This document shows positions 62,201 through 64,000 of a stretch of DNA of 64,000 nt, in pieces. The notes under the pieces are model-generated. The model was given only the letters and a program-made list of their open reading frames with translations, ran no database searches and was not told the origin of the DNA. A program made the position numbers and the translations under genes. This DNA is from Achromobacter deleyi (GTDB lineage: Bacteria > Pseudomonadota > Gammaproteobacteria > Burkholderiales > Burkholderiaceae_B): the NCBI RefSeq assembly GCF_016127315.1, contig NZ_CP065997.1:1550001-1614000 (forward strand), given 5' to 3'. Each line of letters opens with the position of its first letter. Positions within the stretch are counted from its first letter, which is position 1.

Positions 62201-63582
62201 GGCGCGGGCGTTCCGGAACGGTCCAGGCAGACGATATCCACGGGGATGGGCTTGACCGGCGGCTGGCCGCGCAGGCGGCCGACCGCGTCGGGTCCGGCGC
62301 CGCATGCATGTGCCAGCACCTCGGCCGCGCCCGCGCCGCACATGCGGCCCTGGCAGCGGCCCATGCCGACGCGCGTCAACGCCTTCAGGCGGTTCAGTTC
62401 GTGCGCGCCGGTGCCGTGGACCACGGTGCGCAGCGTGCCCGCGGTGACTTCCTCGCACCGGCACACCACGGTATCGTCGGCGATGTCGGCGGCCCAATCC
62501 TGGGGAAACGGAAAGGCGCGCTCCAGCGCGTCGCGCACCCGGCCGTTGGCGGCCAGGCGCGATTCGAGTTCGCGCGCCCGCGCCGCCGGCACGGCATGCC
62601 CTGCATCCTCCAGCAAGGCCAGCGCGGCGCGCTCGCCGGCCAGCTCGGCCGCGTCCGCGCCCCCGATGCCGGCGCCATCGCCCGCCACGTACACGCCGGC
62701 CACGCTGCTGCGTCCGGCCGCATCCAGGCGCGGCGTCCAGCCACGGTCGCGGACATTGAAGGCGAACTGGCAGCCCACCAGGCTGGCCAGCTGCGTTTCG
62801 GAACGCAGCGACAGGCCGTAGCCCAACGCATCGCAATCCACCCGCCGCTGCCGCGATCCCTGGCGGTAGAGCAGCCCGGTGACGCGCGCTTCGCCCTCGA
62901 CCCGCACCGGCCGCACGCCGCTGGCCATGGGCACGCCATGCGCGCGCAGCCAGGCCATGTAGTACAGCCCCTTGGCCAGCAGGCCCGGCGCGCGCAGCAT
63001 GCCGGGCAACGCCGCCAGGCGGTCGGCGAAGCGCGAGGTATCCAGCACCGCCACAACGCGGGCGCCGGCCTTGGCGTACTGGTAGGCGACCAGATAGAGC
63101 AGGGGACCAGTGCCCATGAACGCGACGCGCTCGCCGATGGCGCAGCCCTGGTGCTTCAACGCCACCTGCGAACCGCCCAGGGTGTACACGCCCGGCGTCA
63201 GCCAGCCCGGGAACGGCAGCACGCGGTCGGTGGCGCCGGTGGCCAGGATCAGGTGGGTGTAGGGCACGGGCGCGCTCTTGCCGTCGCGCAGCACGTCCAG
63301 CGTCTTGCCCTCGGCGTTCCACACCAGGCTGCCGGGACGGTAGTCCAGCCTCGGCGCCAGTTCATCCATCTTGCGGTGCAGCGCGTCGGCCTTGCGATGC
63401 TCGAAGCCGTACAGCGCCGCCTTGGTCCGCGCGAAGCCGGGCGGCGGCTGGCGGTAGATCTGGCCGCCAGCGCGCGGCGCCTCGTCCAGCACCACCGGCC
63501 GCAGGCCCTGGGCCGCCAGCGTCTGCGCGGCGCGAATGCCGGCGGGGCCGGCGCCCACGATCACGGGCAGGATCAGGTTCAT
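62197..63582 (-). CDS. FAD/NAD(P)-binding oxidoreductase with BFD-type Fe-S domain, paralogue
   Basis: 461 residues. FAD motif PVIVGAGPAGIRAAQTLAAQ, APRAGGQIYRQPPPGF, LILATGATDRVLPFPGW, YVAGDGAGIGGADAAELAGE, and the C-terminal cluster domain with CRCEEVTAG and VGMGRCQGRMCG. The second region has MGRC where the first operon has CGMGPC, so one of the expected Cys positions is shifted or missing, which is worth noting. ATG 63582 overlaps the 2Fe-2S gene stop. Confidence 0.9.
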   Translation of the reverse strand: MNLILPVIVGAGPAGIRAAQTLAAQGLRPVVLDEAPRAGGQIYRQPPPGFARTKAALYGFEHRKADALHRKMDELAPRLDYRPGSLVWNAEGKTLDVLRDGKSAPVPYTHLILATGATDRVLPFPGWLTPGVYTLGGSQVALKHQGCAIGERVAFMGTGPLLYLVAYQYAKAGARVVAVLDTSRFADRLAALPGMLRAPGLLAKGLYYMAWLRAHGVPMASGVRPVRVEGEARVTGLLYRQGSRQRRVDCDALGYGLSLRSETQLASLVGCQFAFNVRDRGWTPRLDAAGRSSVAGVYVAGDGAGIGGADAAELAGERAALALLEDAGHAVPAARARELESRLAANGRVRDALERAFPFPQDWAADIADDTVVCRCEEVTAGTLRTVVHGTGAHELNRLKALTRVGMGRCQGRMCGAGAAEVLAHACGAGPDAVGRLRGQPPVKPIPVDIVCLDRSGTPAP

Positions 63583-63908
63583 GATGCGTCGCCCTCCGCC
63601 GCCAGCGTGCCCGGCACCTGCTCGGCGCGCAGCGGCGCGCTGCGCAGGCGCATGCCCGCTTCGATGTAGGTGGAACAGGCGCGCAGACGCGTGCCATCCT
63701 CGCGCTGCATCCAGCAGTCCTGGCAGGCGCCCATCATGCAGAAGCCGGCGCGCGGCCCGCCGCCGAATTCCGACAGGCGCAGGCGCTCGGCCTGCGTCAG
63801 CACCGCCGTCAGCACGGTATCGCCGGCCAGCGCGGTGCACGGCTTGCCGTCGAGCGTGAAGGCGACGGCGGGCCGGGCCGTTTCGGCCAGGCGTTTCAGT
63901 ATTGCCAT
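63579..63908 (-). CDS. Small 2Fe-2S subunit of the second amine oxidase
   Basis: 109 residues, Fer2_4 type, with Cys57, Cys62, Cys65 and Cys78 in GFCMMGACQDCWMQ...ACST, the same C-x4-C-x2-C-x12-C spacing as its paralogue at 45491-45799. Ends in an ATGA overlap with the FAD/BFD gene. Confidence 0.92.
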   Translation of the reverse strand: MAILKRLAETARPAVAFTLDGKPCTALAGDTVLTAVLTQAERLRLSEFGGGPRAGFCMMGACQDCWMQREDGTRLRACSTYIEAGMRLRSAPLRAEQVPGTLAAEGDAS

Positions 63909-63945
63909 GATGGCGGGGTCTCCCGTTGCGTACCCGGCTTGCGCT

Positions 63946-64000
63946 TCATTTCTGTCCCACCAGCACGCGGTCCAGCCCGTAGACGCGATCCAGCAGCAGC
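63946..64000 (-). CDS. ABC transporter permease, C-terminal end (partial)
   Basis: Only the last 17 codons and the stop are in the window: LLLDRVYGLDRVLVGQK. The end resembles that of the PotC-type permease at 46940-47740 (FILDRLVGLEKLFVGKGR), and the position 37 bases ahead of the 2Fe-2S gene fits an importer operon continuing beyond the right edge. Confidence 0.7.
   Translation of the reverse strand, partial: LLLDRVYGLDRVLVGQK

Noticed and set aside
1..64000. CRISPR arrays, tRNA and rRNA genes
   Set aside because: No regularly spaced short repeats, no tRNA cloverleaf and no rRNA sequence were noticed by eye in this window.

Overview
The window is a GC-rich proteobacterial chromosome segment with almost no wasted space, many short operons with ATGA or TAATG overlaps, a Bug-family (tripartite tricarboxylate) binding protein, several spermidine/putrescine-type ABC importers and an FhaB/CdiA-FhaC/CdiB two-partner secretion locus. 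Together these point to a betaproteobacterium of the Alcaligenaceae (Achromobacter/Bordetella type). That is an inference from gene content and style; no rRNA or tRNA gene is present to confirm it.

Layout. 1-7060: the end of a DUF2157 membrane protein, divergent topB (DNA topoisomerase III with extra zinc ribbons), and a nitrate/sulfonate/taurine-type ABC importer operon closed by an SDR oxidoreductase. 7113-11048: an acetolactate synthase gene facing a divergent Lrp/AsnC regulator, a bestrophin-type channel and a SET-domain methyltransferase. 11273-12558: a structured palindromic repeat, an FMN riboswitch and ribB. 12580-19125: an MFS exporter with divergent TetR, a row of small metabolic enzymes, a ketopantoate-reductase family protein and a DedA-rhodanese fusion. 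19577-25494: a five-gene nucleobase operon (BMP-type ABC importer plus a CodA-like deaminase whose active site carries Cys in place of the Asp that excludes 5-methylcytosine in E. coli CodA).

25574-42313: a contact-dependent inhibition (CDI) locus, all on the minus strand, in the order cdiB, cdiA (about 3760 residues), cdiI. Downstream of cdiI is an AT-richer bank of orphan immunity genes (DUF596 type, pentapeptide-repeat, MafI type). Each is preceded by the broken tail of the toxin it once matched. One tail is a 92% copy of the present cdiA/cdiI junction. A 1.2-kb IS5-family element with a frameshifted transposase sits in the bank.

42493-50747: a nine-gene minus-strand operon with a PotABCD-like importer, two DAO-type FAD oxidases, a 2Fe-2S subunit, an FAD/BFD subunit and RidA. 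It is divergent from a GntR/UTRA regulator with TGTCCGKACA operators between them. 51764-57637: a Bug protein and hydantoinase/oxoprolinase A and B, with a divergent LysR regulator. 57721-64000: an AraC-GyrI regulator, the second copy of the structured repeat, then a second, paralogous amine-oxidase/ABC operon (with a D-2-hydroxyacid dehydrogenase in place of RidA) that runs off the right edge.

Most notable: (i) a dispersed 158-160-nt repeat whose 94-nt core is 93% identical between its two copies, while the 32-33-bp outer stems differ at about ten positions and remain perfectly self-complementary; (ii) the orphan immunity bank behind cdiA; (iii) the likely 5-methylcytosine deaminase.
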